DNA from: Burkholderia vietnamiensis LMG 10929
GTDB taxonomy: Bacteria; Pseudomonadota; Gammaproteobacteria; Burkholderiales; Burkholderiaceae
Assembly: GCF_000959445.1 (NCBI RefSeq)
Contig: NZ_CP009630.1
Location: 1,984,001-2,048,000 of the forward strand
DNA: 64,000 nucleotides
Direction of reading: 5' to 3'
In this document: piece by piece, positions 18,112-26,907 of the stretch
How positions within the stretch are numbered: the first letter of the stretch is position 1
Layout: every line of letters begins with the position of its first letter
Translations under genes and position numbers: made by a program
Notes under the pieces: generated by a model
What the model was told of the DNA's origin: nothing
The model's database searches: none
The model's input: only the letters and a program-made list of their open reading frames with translations

Positions 18112-18128
18112 GCGCCTCGTGCAGGCGC
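18112..18128. terminator. Small hairpin between convergent genes
   Basis: GCGCCT-CGTGC-AGGCGC lies between the MFS stop (18105) and the response regulator stop (18143). It is well placed to end both transcripts, though short and without a T-run. Confidence 0.4.
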
Positions 18129-18142
18129 GGCGGCCGGCAGCG

Positions 18143-18787
18143 TTACTCCGCCGCGGGATCGAGCCCCAGCGCTTGTGCGCCGAGCACGAATTCGGGCAGC
18201 GTTCGCGCGCCCATCTTGCGCATCGCGTGGCCGCGATGGATCTTCACGGTGATTTCGCTGAGCCCCATCTCCGCGGCGATCTGCTTGTTGAGCAGGCCGC
18301 TCACCACGTACTTCATCACCTCGCGCTCGCGCGGCGTCAACGTGCCGTAGCGGCGGCGAACGTCGGCGAGGCGACCGTCCGACTTGCGGCGCTTCTCGTC
18401 CTTCAGCAACGCATTCTGGACGACGTCCAGCATGTCCTGATCGCGGAACGGCTTCGACATGAAGTCCAATGCGCCGTTCTTCATCGCCTTCACCGACATG
18501 GCGACGTCGCCGTGCGCCGTGATGAAGATGATCGGCAACTGAAGATCGCCGGCGACGATCTGCTCCTGCAACGCGAGGCCGCTTTGGCCTTTGAGCCGGA
18601 CGTCGAGAATCAGGCAGCTCGGCACATCGCGCTTGTCGAAATCGAGAAACTCCTGGGCCGACCCGAACAGCTCCACGCCGAGGCCGACGGAGCGAAACAG
18701 CCGGCCAAGCGCGTTGCGCATCGAGTCGTCGTCGTCGACGACATACACGACGGAGTTCGTTGCGATGAGATCGGGACCGTTGCTCAT
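18143..18787 (-). CDS. FixJ-like response regulator
   Basis: 214-aa regulator. Receiver at about 15-130 with the acidic pocket DDDD, phospho-acceptor Asp in CLILDVRLKG, Thr in IFITAHGD, and Lys in FMSKPF; the ITAHGDVAMSVKAMKNGALDF run is typical of FixJ/TodT. A LuxR-type helix-turn-helix follows (LTPREREVMKYVVSGLLNKQIA). ATG 18787 overlaps the kinase stop (18784-18787), so the pair is translationally coupled and almost certainly cognate. Confidence 0.92.
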   Translation of the reverse strand: MSNGPDLIATNSVVYVVDDDDSMRNALGRLFRSVGLGVELFGSAQEFLDFDKRDVPSCLILDVRLKGQSGLALQEQIVAGDLQLPIIFITAHGDVAMSVKAMKNGALDFMSKPFRDQDMLDVVQNALLKDEKRRKSDGRLADVRRRYGTLTPREREVMKYVVSGLLNKQIAAEMGLSEITVKIHRGHAMRKMGARTLPEFVLGAQALGLDPAAE

Positions 18788-20682
18788 GGCTGCGTGATTC
18801 CTTCGACTGGTAGAACGAACTGCATCGATGTCCCCTCGTTTTCTTGTGATTCGGCCCAGATGCGGCCACCATGCCCTTCGACGATCGAACGGCAGATCGA
18901 CAGGCCCATTCCCATGCCTTCCTTCTTGGTCGTGAAGAACGGCGTAAACAGCGAATCGGCGTCCTGCGTCTTGATCCCGTGGCCGGAGTCTTCCACCGTG
19001 ATCTGCGCGTTCGCGCCGTCGACGAGCCGCGTCGACACGGCCAGCGTGCGCCTGGGGCCGGCGACGCCGCTCATCGCCTGCACGGCGTTCATCAGCAGAT
19101 TGATGATCACCTGCTGCAACTGCACGCGGTCGCCCCGCACCCACAGCGACGGCTGGCAGCTCTGCGCGACTTCGACGCCGTGGCTCTGCAGCTCGCGGCG
19201 CATCAGATCCATCGATTGCTCGACGATCGACGTGACGTCGACGAGCGTATCGTCGCGGTCGTTGCGCTTCGCCATCGCGCGGATCTGACGAATGATATCG
19301 GTAGCGCGCCGCGCGTCGTCGGTCATTTGTTCGATCGAGTCGCGCACTTCGTCGAGATCCGGCACGTCGTGATTCAGCCAGCGAAGCCCGGCCTCGCCCG
19401 ACGTCACGATCGCGGCCAACGGCTGCGTGACCTCGTGCGCGATCGACGCCGCGAGTTCGCCGAGCATCGTGACGCGCGTGACATGGGCCAGTTCCGCGCG
19501 CGAGCGCTCGAGCGCCTGCTCGGCCTGCCGGCGCGCCTCGATGTCGGTATTGACGCCGTACCAGCGGCGAATCCGGCCGTCCGCGTCGCGCAACGGCGCC
19601 GCGCCGATGATCATGCAACGATACTCGCCGCTGCCGAGCTGGACGCGCGCCGTCACCTCGAACGGGCTGCCGGACGAAATCGCATCGTGCCAGGCCGCCT
19701 CGAGCGTCGCGATGTCGTCGGGATGGACGATGTCGCGCCACACGTCCGCGCCGTCGCGGGTTCTGACGTCGTAATCGGTCCAGCGGCGATTGAGGTACAG
19801 CAGGCGGCCGTCTTCCGCCGTGCTCCACACCATCGCAGGGATCGCATCGATCGTGGCCACCAGCTCTTCCTTCTGGCGGCGCAGCTCGGCTTCCAGCGAC
19901 TTCGCCTGCGTGATGTCGCTGTCGGTCGACAGAATCGCGACCGGCTGGCCCGACTTGTCGCGCGACACGATCCAGCGGCTGGAGATCAGCACCGTCTCGC
20001 CGTTCTTGCGCGTGCGCGTCAGCTCCCCTTGCCAGCAACCTTCGCGGATCGTCGTGTCGATCAGCTCGGCGATCGGCGCGGCGGCGGCCGTCTGCGTCAG
20101 CTCGTGGAACGCCGCGCCGAACGCTTCCGGCGCGCGCCATCCGTACAGACGCTCCGCGCCCTTGCTCCAGAAGCGGACGCGCCCGTCGAGGCCGTACACG
20201 ACGATCGCGTCGTGCGTGAGGTTGAGCAGATCGACCTGGTTCTGCAGCATGGCCCGGCTGCTCTGATTGCGCAACGCGAGCGCCGACACCGTCACGATCG
20301 CTATGACGCTGACGATGCAGCGCGCGAGCGAACTGACCGCGATCTGATCGCTTTGCGCGAGCAGGAAGCCGAGCACGGTCAGCGACACGCAGGCCCACGC
20401 CGTGCCGACGGTGACCGTCGTGGACGCCACCGACGCAACCAGCAGCACCACCACGACGTACAGCACGGCGACCGCGACGTCGACCGGCGCGAACGCGTCG
20501 ACGAGGAACACCGCGAGACCCAGCGCGATCGCGACCGCGTACACCGCGCGCGGGCTGGTGCGCAGCTGGGCGTCGACATTGGGGCCGAGCGCGGACGCAG
20601 GCACCGCCGCAAGCTCGGGCGGCGCAATGATGTGGTCCACACGTACGCCGCGACCCTCGCTCATCTGGCGATTGCTATCCAT
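18784..20682 (-). CDS. PAS-containing sensor histidine kinase (FixL-like)
   Basis: 632-aa membrane kinase. Four to five TM segments at about 45-135 (MASE-like), two PAS domains (about 150-265 with DLLNLTHDAIVVYGLDGRVRFW; about 275-395, PAS/PAC ending in GVNTDIEARRQAE), HisKA with ASIAHEVTQPLAAI, and HATPase_c with NLLMNAVQAM, DSGHGI and GMGMGLSICRSIVEGHGG. The family resembles FixL/TodS C-terminal halves. No heme-binding His pattern was identified, so the signal is unknown. Overlaps the response regulator gene by 4 nt. Confidence 0.92.
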   Translation of the reverse strand: MDSNRQMSEGRGVRVDHIIAPPELAAVPASALGPNVDAQLRTSPRAVYAVAIALGLAVFLVDAFAPVDVAVAVLYVVVVLLVASVASTTVTVGTAWACVSLTVLGFLLAQSDQIAVSSLARCIVSVIAIVTVSALALRNQSSRAMLQNQVDLLNLTHDAIVVYGLDGRVRFWSKGAERLYGWRAPEAFGAAFHELTQTAAAAPIAELIDTTIREGCWQGELTRTRKNGETVLISSRWIVSRDKSGQPVAILSTDSDITQAKSLEAELRRQKEELVATIDAIPAMVWSTAEDGRLLYLNRRWTDYDVRTRDGADVWRDIVHPDDIATLEAAWHDAISSGSPFEVTARVQLGSGEYRCMIIGAAPLRDADGRIRRWYGVNTDIEARRQAEQALERSRAELAHVTRVTMLGELAASIAHEVTQPLAAIVTSGEAGLRWLNHDVPDLDEVRDSIEQMTDDARRATDIIRQIRAMAKRNDRDDTLVDVTSIVEQSMDLMRRELQSHGVEVAQSCQPSLWVRGDRVQLQQVIINLLMNAVQAMSGVAGPRRTLAVSTRLVDGANAQITVEDSGHGIKTQDADSLFTPFFTTKKEGMGMGLSICRSIVEGHGGRIWAESQENEGTSMQFVLPVEGITQP

Positions 20683-20713
20683 ATCTCGTGACTCGGTAAA
20701 AACGGATTTCGGA

Positions 20714-21094
20714 TTACTGGGGGCCGCTGTTCGCGCCGACGTCCTCGAGGCGCTCCTGGATCTGCGCCGGGTCGACCGGTTTGCTGAACACGCAGATCGC
20801 GCCGAGCTTCATCGCCTGCTCGCGCGTTGCGTCGGATGGGAAAGCCGTGATGAAGATCACGGGAGGCGCCGGTCCGCGCTCGAGAAGGGCCGCATACATC
20901 TCCAAGCCGGTGATGCCCTTCATATGCACGTCGGAGATGATACACGCGACGTCGCCGATCGGATCGGCGTCGAGGAACGCCTCGGCGGACTCGTAGACGC
21001 GCACGTCCCAGCCCAGCGAGCGGACGAGACTGCGCGTCGCCCGACGGACGGACCGGTCATCATCGACGATGGAAACAATACCTCGGTTCGGCAT
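20714..21094 (-). CDS. Single-domain response regulator
   Basis: 126-aa stand-alone receiver, FixJ-like. DDD acidic pocket (residues 11-13), phospho-acceptor Asp in CIISDVHMKG, Thr in IFITAFP, Lys in FSKPVD. There is no output domain. It lies directly upstream of the FixL-like kinase on the same strand (31 nt gap) and is probably phosphorylated by it as a phosphate sink or protein-interaction regulator. Confidence 0.9.
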   Translation of the reverse strand: MPNRGIVSIVDDDRSVRRATRSLVRSLGWDVRVYESAEAFLDADPIGDVACIISDVHMKGITGLEMYAALLERGPAPPVIFITAFPSDATREQAMKLGAICVFSKPVDPAQIQERLEDVGANSGPQ

Positions 21095-21251
21095 ACCAGC
21101 GGTCCTTGACCTTCAATTCAGAAAAATGGCGAGATCGCGCATTCGAGGTCCGCGGGCTCGACCGCATCCTATGCCGCCGGCATCGGCTCGAAAACTATAC
21201 TTCGGTATAACGCCGCGCCCGAACCGCATGCCGTCGCCTCGTCAGCGCGGC

Positions 21252-22283
21252 TCACGCCGTGGCCGACAGCGGCTGGAAGCCCGCTGTAATGAACGGCCGC
21301 TCGCTGTTGTTGCGCTCGCTGTTCGGCGTCCAGTACGGTGCCGCGTCGCGCCCGCCGTTCGGCGCCGACGTGTGGTCGAAGCTGGCGATTTCCAGATCGC
21401 GAAGCTGCGTCTGCATCCAGTCGATGAACGCGCGGATCGACATCGGCACCTGGCGTCGATCCGGATACAGCACCGAAATCGGCAGCGGCGGCGGGCCGTA
21501 CTCGCCGAGAATGCTGACGAGCGTGCCCTTCGCCAACTCCTCCGCGACCATCCGTTCGCTCACCTGCGCGATGCCGACGCCTTCGACCGCGTATCGAACG
21601 GCCGAACGCACGTCATTGACGGAAATGCGCTCCGCCAGCTTGAGCCGCGTCTCGGCGCCGTCCACCGTGTAACGGAACTCGCGGACCGGACCGAAGCGCC
21701 GCGGCGTGTAATGGATCACGTCGTGGCAATGGAGGCTGTCGGGGTCGACGGGCGTGCCGCGCGCCTTCAGATAGTCGGGGCTCGCCACCGTCACCGCATG
21801 GAAGTGCCCGACGCGCCGGCTGCGCAGCGACGAGTCGGCCAGCTGGCCGACCACGACCGCGCAGTCGACGCCGTTCGCGATCAGGCCGTCCGCGTCGCCG
21901 CCGACGTCGACCCGCAAGCCCACTTCCGGATGGTTCGCGCGGAACACCGGCAGGAACGGCAACACCGAATGCGCGACTTCCTGATCGAGATCCACCGCCA
22001 GCCGGCCGCGCGCGATCTTCCCGGCGCCGCTCAGTTGCTGCTGCATCAGCTCGATCTCGCCGAGAATGCGCTGGCAGTGCTCCTGATACTGCTCGCCCTC
22101 CGTGGTGAGCCGGACACAGCGCGTGGAGCGCTGCAGCAGCGTTGCGCCGAGATGCTCCTCGAGCCGGCGCACCAGCGTGCTGGCCGATGCCGCGCTGATG
22201 CCGAGCATCTCGGCCGCCGCGGTGAAGCTGCCCAGGCGCGCGACCTGGCTGAACACTGACATCGCATGCAGGGTACGGTCCAT
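21252..22283 (-). CDS. LysR-family transcriptional regulator
   Basis: 343-aa LysR protein. N-terminal helix-turn-helix (HAMSVFSQVARLGSFTAAAEMLGISAASASTLVR in parts), then a substrate domain with DCAVVVGQLADSSLRSRRVG, typical of the CrgA/AaeR-like subgroup. The C-terminus extends about 40 residues beyond the usual end (from SFDHTSAPNGG) and is low-complexity. No divergent target gene is apparent, so its regulon is unknown. Confidence 0.9.
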   Translation of the reverse strand: MDRTLHAMSVFSQVARLGSFTAAAEMLGISAASASTLVRRLEEHLGATLLQRSTRCVRLTTEGEQYQEHCQRILGEIELMQQQLSGAGKIARGRLAVDLDQEVAHSVLPFLPVFRANHPEVGLRVDVGGDADGLIANGVDCAVVVGQLADSSLRSRRVGHFHAVTVASPDYLKARGTPVDPDSLHCHDVIHYTPRRFGPVREFRYTVDGAETRLKLAERISVNDVRSAVRYAVEGVGIAQVSERMVAEELAKGTLVSILGEYGPPPLPISVLYPDRRQVPMSIRAFIDWMQTQLRDLEIASFDHTSAPNGGRDAAPYWTPNSERNNSERPFITAGFQPLSATA

Positions 22284-22537
22284 GCTGTTCTCCGGAATTC
22301 GTTGCGGTAGAAGGATTGATGTGAAGTCTAGAGAACAGTCGGGCCGCGCAATATCACCAGATGGGAGTTCGCGCCTTATACGATGGTGTTAGGGCGCGCA
22401 CCGCGGATGGCGTGCGGCGGGGGTTCGGGGGCGTGGCCAGAGGGTGGCGGGATGGGTCGGGCGGGACGCGCCGGGCGTGCTGCGGCGCGCTAGAGAACAT
22501 CGGCACGCGCGGCCAGCCGGCCGCGCACGAAAGACCA

Positions 22538-23374
22538 CTACTTCGACAAACTCAGATTCTTCGACAGCACCGCGCCGCTTGCGGGGTTCACCAGCGAAAT
22601 CGTGTCGATATCCAGGTACAGCCGCGACGTGTGGGTCGTGATGTCGGTCGGCTCGTCGTCGGTCGGCTCCGCGTGCTCGACGTGTTCGGTCAGATACGGT
22701 TGCACCAGCCGGCCCGACAGCGCGATCGCGAATTCGCCGTGCGTTTGCGCGTACGCGGCGGACGAAAGCCGCACGCGCCCGCGCACGGTGGTCTTCCCGC
22801 CTTTGCCGGGATCGAGCTCGATGATGTCGATCCGCTGGATATAGCCTTTCGCTTTAGCCTCGGCGGCGATCACCAGCCCGCGCCCGCGCGGCCCCGTGAT
22901 GGCCTTCCTGAGCAGGATGCCGGTGCGGCCTTCGCCATCGGCGTTGACCATGTCGACGTCCACCGTCAGCAGACGCTGCTGCGTCTGATACCGCAGCCCA
23001 TACGTGGCCGGCACGAGGAACGTCACCTTGCGATCCAGGCCGATCGCGGCCAGCTCGGGGTTCGCGCGATGCTTGTCGCCGCCCGGGATCAGGCGGCGGA
23101 CGCGATCGCCCAGCGACGCCGGCGTGCTCGCGAGATGCCGCTGCGCGAGCGCGTCGCGGATCGCAACGGGATCGTCGCCGACGACACGCGCCGGGGCCGA
23201 CGGCTCGCGCGCGCCGGCCGGCGAGGCGTGTGCCGCGTGTGGCGGGCGCGCCGGCTCAACGACGCGCTCGGCCGCCGCATATGTCGCGGTCGGGGCCAGC
23301 ATCAGCGCCGCCATCGGCACGCACAGCACCCGCAGCAGATCCAGACGACCCAACATGGAATTCCGGTGAAACAC
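22538..23374 (-). CDS. Secreted/periplasmic protein of unknown function
   Basis: 278-aa protein. GTG 23374 is preferred because GGGAG lies 6 nt upstream; it gives a signal peptide with a basic start and hydrophobic core LLRVLCVPMAALMLAP, cleaved near TYAAAE. A proline-rich linker is followed by a mostly beta-predicted region (DRKVTFLVPATYGLRYQTQQ; GYIQRIDIIELDPGKGGKTT). No family recognised. It has no obvious operon partner; the AraC gene upstream is co-directional. The alternative ATG 23356 would remove six residues. Confidence 0.6.
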   Translation of the reverse strand: MFHRNSMLGRLDLLRVLCVPMAALMLAPTATYAAAERVVEPARPPHAAHASPAGAREPSAPARVVGDDPVAIRDALAQRHLASTPASLGDRVRRLIPGGDKHRANPELAAIGLDRKVTFLVPATYGLRYQTQQRLLTVDVDMVNADGEGRTGILLRKAITGPRGRGLVIAAEAKAKGYIQRIDIIELDPGKGGKTTVRGRVRLSSAAYAQTHGEFAIALSGRLVQPYLTEHVEHAEPTDDEPTDITTHTSRLYLDIDTISLVNPASGAVLSKNLSLSK

Positions 23375-23539
23375 GACAAGCTCCCGATTTTGTGGCGAAA
23401 CGCCCGGCCGGGCGGCAGTGGCCGACCGGCAACGCGACCGTAGCGCGCAGACTACGCGAATCGACGACGCGCGAACAGCGCCCCGACGTGCATGATGCAA
23501 CGGCTTCCCGTTGCGCGTCGCGAAGCCGCCGCTGCCCCG

Positions 23540-24352
23540 TCACGCATGCCCGTCGTCGCGCCGATATTCGGCCGGCGCCTTGCCGACCAGCTTGCGAAAA
23601 TCGCGCGTGAAATGCGCCTGGTCGAAATACCCGAGCGAATGGGCGAGTTCCGCGAGATCGACCGGCTCGCCGCCCGCGAGCCGGTCGGCGGCCTCGTGCA
23701 GACGATAACGACAAATCACCCATTTCGGCGTCACGCCCACGTAGCTGGAAAAGAGCTGCTGCAGCGTGCGCTCGCTCAACCCCGCACGCTCGGCGAGATC
23801 GCGCACCTGCGTGAGCGCCGCGTCCTGCTGCAGCAACCGCAGAATCGCATCGATGCGCTCGACCTGCGGATCGGCCGGCGGCAGCGCGCGCAACAGCAGC
23901 GCCTCCGCGGCGGCAACCATCGCCGCATCGTCGCCGGCGCCGAGCACGGCGTTCTCGGCGTCGGCCTCGTCGAGCCCGAGCGTCGACACCGGCAACACCT
24001 TGTCCGTCATCAGGTGCACCGGCTTGCCGAAGAACGCGCGGAACGCGCCCGGCCGGAACCGCAGCCCGAGCACGCGTCCCGCGCCGACGAGCGTCGTCTC
24101 GAACGCGCCGGACACCACGCCGAAGATGCCCGTGCGCCGGGGATCGAACACGAGATTCACGCACGGATACGGCAGCGTACGCTGCACGTGCGGCGGCTGA
24201 TCGCGCAAGTCCCACTCGACGATCCAGTGGTGGTCCAGCACGCCGGCGAGTTCGGCGCGCGGATAGTAGCGATTCAGGCGGAAGCGCTGATTGAGGGCTT
24301 TCGGGCCGACGACGCCTTTCGGCGTGTCGGTCACGTGACGCAAGGCGGTCAT
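23540..24352 (-). CDS. AraC-family transcriptional regulator
   Basis: 270-aa regulator with an N-terminal beta-barrel of the DUF6597 type (YYPRAELAGVLDHHWIVEWDL; GAGRVLGLRFRPGAFRAFFG) and a C-terminal pair of helix-turn-helix motifs (VRDLAERAGLSERTLQQLFS; DLAELAHSLGYFDQAHFTRDFRKLVGKAP in parts). The start lies 119 nt from the ATG of the divergent GST gene, so it may control that gene. Confidence 0.9.
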   Translation of the reverse strand: MTALRHVTDTPKGVVGPKALNQRFRLNRYYPRAELAGVLDHHWIVEWDLRDQPPHVQRTLPYPCVNLVFDPRRTGIFGVVSGAFETTLVGAGRVLGLRFRPGAFRAFFGKPVHLMTDKVLPVSTLGLDEADAENAVLGAGDDAAMVAAAEALLLRALPPADPQVERIDAILRLLQQDAALTQVRDLAERAGLSERTLQQLFSSYVGVTPKWVICRYRLHEAADRLAGGEPVDLAELAHSLGYFDQAHFTRDFRKLVGKAPAEYRRDDGHA

Positions 24353-24470
24353 GGCGACGAACCGTTGGGGTGACCGCGCGATGATGCACCGCCACGGCGG
24401 GTTTTTCCAATACGGCGCCGCGCGATCGGCCTACATTGAGCGCTTGTCCCATCCCCCACCGGAGCCCGCG

Positions 24471-25130
24471 ATGCCGCACGACCGCCACCTGACCCTCTAT
24501 CACTCGCCGCGCAGCCGGTCGGCCGGCGCACGCATGCTGCTCGAAGAGCTCGGCGCCGACTATGAGATCCACGCGTTCGACCTGTCCGCCGGCAAGCAGC
24601 ACGAACCCGAGTTCCTTCGCCTCAACCCGCTGGGCAAGGTGCCCACGCTGCGCCACGGCGACGTGATCGTCACCGAGCAGACGGCCGTCTATCTGTACGC
24701 GGCCGAGCTGTATCCGGAAGCCGGCCTGTCGCCGGCGCCCGGCGATGCGCTGCGCGGCCCGTATCTGCGCTGGATGGCGTTCTACGGTTCGTGCTTCGAG
24801 CCGGCCATCGTCGACCGCTCGATGAACCGCGCGCCGGCCGCGTATTCGACGTCGCCGTATGGCGACTTCGACACCGTCGTCGCCGCGATCGGCGCGCAAC
24901 TGGCCGGCGGCCCGTATCTGCTCGGCGAGCGGTTTACCGCAGCCGACGTGCTGTGGGGCTCGGCGCTGAGCTGGACCACGATGTTCAAGCTGATGCCGGA
25001 AACGCCGCCCGTGCGCGCGTATATCGACCGCGTGCTGGCCCGCCCGGCGATCCAGCGCGTGCAGGCCGCAGATGCGGCGCTCGCGGCCGAACAGGATCGG
25101 GCGAAGGCGGCAGCCGCGGACGGCCGGTAG
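24471..25130 (+). CDS. Glutathione S-transferase family protein
   Basis: 219-aa GST. Thioredoxin-like N-domain with TLYHSPRSRSAGARMLLEEL (Ser-based GSH site of the SPRSRS type), NPLGKVPTLRHGD with cis-Pro and VTEQTAVYLYAAE. Helical C-domain with GERFTAADVLWG capping motif. ATG 24471 has GGAG 6 nt upstream; the frame from 24351 overlaps the AraC start and is unlikely. Divergent from the AraC gene. Confidence 0.9.
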   Translation: MPHDRHLTLYHSPRSRSAGARMLLEELGADYEIHAFDLSAGKQHEPEFLRLNPLGKVPTLRHGDVIVTEQTAVYLYAAELYPEAGLSPAPGDALRGPYLRWMAFYGSCFEPAIVDRSMNRAPAAYSTSPYGDFDTVVAAIGAQLAGGPYLLGERFTAADVLWGSALSWTTMFKLMPETPPVRAYIDRVLARPAIQRVQAADAALAAEQDRAKAAAADGR

Positions 25131-25217
25131 CGCGGCGGCGGGCGCGATCGTCGCGGGATGCGCCGCATGCGACGGTCCGTCCGCCGAACCCGCAAGAAAA
25201 TAAATTCGCCATATTCG

Positions 25218-25235
25218 ATAACGATAAAACGTTAT
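25218..25235. promoter_or_regulatory. AT-rich inverted repeat upstream of the desulfurase gene
   Basis: ATAACG (25218-25223), 6-nt AT-rich centre, CGTTAT (25230-25235), in a locally AT-rich stretch about 100 nt before the start codon. It is a plausible operator or promoter element; the binding protein is unknown. Confidence 0.4.
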
Positions 25236-25333
25236 TCCACATCGTTCTGAATCCACGGCTGAATTTGGATCCTTTTTCCCCGCTCACCCTCGTATCATTT
25301 CCTCCGTCACGAAAAGAACGAGCCGATCAGCAC

Positions 25334-26818
25334 ATGAGCGATACCACCCCGCTGCACTACCTCGACTACGCCGCCACCACGCCCGCCGATCCGCGCGTGA
25401 TCGAAGCGATGATGGCCTGCCTCGGCGCCGACGGCATCTTCGGCAACCCGGCATCGAGCTCGCACGCCGCCGGCCGGCTGGCGAAGCAGAAGGTCGAGCA
25501 CGCACGCGCCCAGGTCGCGGCGCTGATCGGCGCGGACGCCGACGAGATCGTCTGGACCTCGGGCGCGACCGAATCGAACAACCTCGCGCTGAAGGGCTAC
25601 GCGGAAACCGCGACCGGCAAGCGCCACCTGATCACGAGCCGCCTCGAACACAAGGCGATCCTCGACACGACGGCGAACCTGTCGAAGCACGGAATGACGG
25701 TCACCTATCTGTCGCCGAACGCCGACGGCGAAATCACCGCCGACGCCGTAGCCGCGGCACTCAGCGCCGATACGGGGCTCGTGTCGCTGATGCTCGTCAA
25801 CAACGAGCTGGGCACGCTGACCGACATCGGCGCGATCTCGCGCATCGTCCACGCGGCCGGCGCGCTGTTGCACGTCGACGCCGCGCAGGCGCTCGGCAAG
25901 ACGCCGATCGACGTGCGCGCGCTCGGTATCGACCTGCTGTCGATGTCCGCGCACAAGGTATATGGCCCGAAAGGGATCGGCGCGCTGTTCGTCCGCCGCG
26001 ACATCGCGGATCGCATCGCGCCGCAGATCCACGGCGGCGGACACGAGCGCGGCCTGCGTTCGGGCACGCTCGCGACGCATCAGATCGTCGGGATGGGCGT
26101 CGCGTGTGAATTGGCCGCCGACAAGCTCGAGCGCGAAGCCGCACGGATCGCGGCGCTCAGCGCACGCGTGAAGGACGCGCTGCTCGCGCTCGGCGACATC
26201 ACGCACAACGCGGCAGCGGCGCGCCGCATTCCGCACACGATGAGCTTCACCGTCGACGTGCCGGGCTTCTTCCCGTTCATGCTCGGCGATGCGCTCGCGG
26301 TGTCGTCGACGTCCGCGTGCAACTCGACGAGCGGTGCGCCGTCGCACGTGCTGACCGCGATCGGCCTCGATGCCGCCGCCGCGAGCCGCACGGTGCGCAT
26401 CAGCTTCGGCCGCTTCACGACGGAACAGGACGCCGAGTTCGCGATCGCGTGTTTCGCTCGCGCGCTCGAACAATGCCGGGCCGCGGCCGCGACCGGCTTC
26501 ACCGCGTCGCGGCAGATCACGCCGGCCGAGCTGACGGCGATTCGTCATGCGGGCTTCCGTGCGGTGATCTGCAACCGGCCGGACGGCGAAAGCGCCGACC
26601 AGCCGGCATTCGACGAGATCGCCGCCGCGGCGCGTGAACTCGGGCTCGATGCGCGCTATCTGCCGGTCGAGCGCGACGGGATCGGCGATGCGCAGGTCGA
26701 CGCGTTCGGCGCGCTGGTCGATGCGCTGCCGAAGCCGGTGCTCGCGTATTGTCGAAGCGGCAGCCGCTCCGCGCTGCTGTGGAACCGGCTGACCGAGCGC
26801 CGCGCGGTCACGGTTTGA
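25334..26818 (+). CDS. Cysteine desulfurase fused to a C-terminal DUF442 (Blh-like) domain
   Basis: 494-aa fusion. Residues 1-375 are a class V aminotransferase of the IscS/NifS type: YLDYAATTPADPRV, WTSGATESNNLALKG, HVDAAQALGKTPIDV, the PLP Lys in SMSAHKVYGPKG and the catalytic Cys loop STSACNSTSGAPSHVL. Residues from about 395 form a DUF442/Blh-type phosphatase-fold domain (TPAELTAIRHAGFRAVICNR) with the signature CRSGSRS. DUF442 is found with persulfide dioxygenases in H2S metabolism, so the fusion suggests a sulfur-transfer role distinct from housekeeping IscS. No isc or suf genes are adjacent. Confidence 0.88.
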   Translation: MSDTTPLHYLDYAATTPADPRVIEAMMACLGADGIFGNPASSSHAAGRLAKQKVEHARAQVAALIGADADEIVWTSGATESNNLALKGYAETATGKRHLITSRLEHKAILDTTANLSKHGMTVTYLSPNADGEITADAVAAALSADTGLVSLMLVNNELGTLTDIGAISRIVHAAGALLHVDAAQALGKTPIDVRALGIDLLSMSAHKVYGPKGIGALFVRRDIADRIAPQIHGGGHERGLRSGTLATHQIVGMGVACELAADKLEREAARIAALSARVKDALLALGDITHNAAAARRIPHTMSFTVDVPGFFPFMLGDALAVSSTSACNSTSGAPSHVLTAIGLDAAAASRTVRISFGRFTTEQDAEFAIACFARALEQCRAAAATGFTASRQITPAELTAIRHAGFRAVICNRPDGESADQPAFDEIAAAARELGLDARYLPVERDGIGDAQVDAFGALVDALPKPVLAYCRSGSRSALLWNRLTERRAVTV

Positions 26819-26826
26819 ACGCGGCC

Positions 26827-26853
26827 GCGCGGGCCGTGTAATGCGGCCCGCGC
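26827..26853. terminator. Convergent-gene hairpin
   Basis: GCGCGGGCC (26827-26835) and GGCCCGCGC (26845-26853), loop 9 nt. It is just after the desulfurase stop and before the convergent glyA stop at 26908, so it could serve both transcripts. Confidence 0.55.
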
Positions 26854-26907
26854 ATTCGCGCTCGCGGTGTCACCCCAACCGGCGTCCCCGACACACCGGA
26901 ACGCGCA

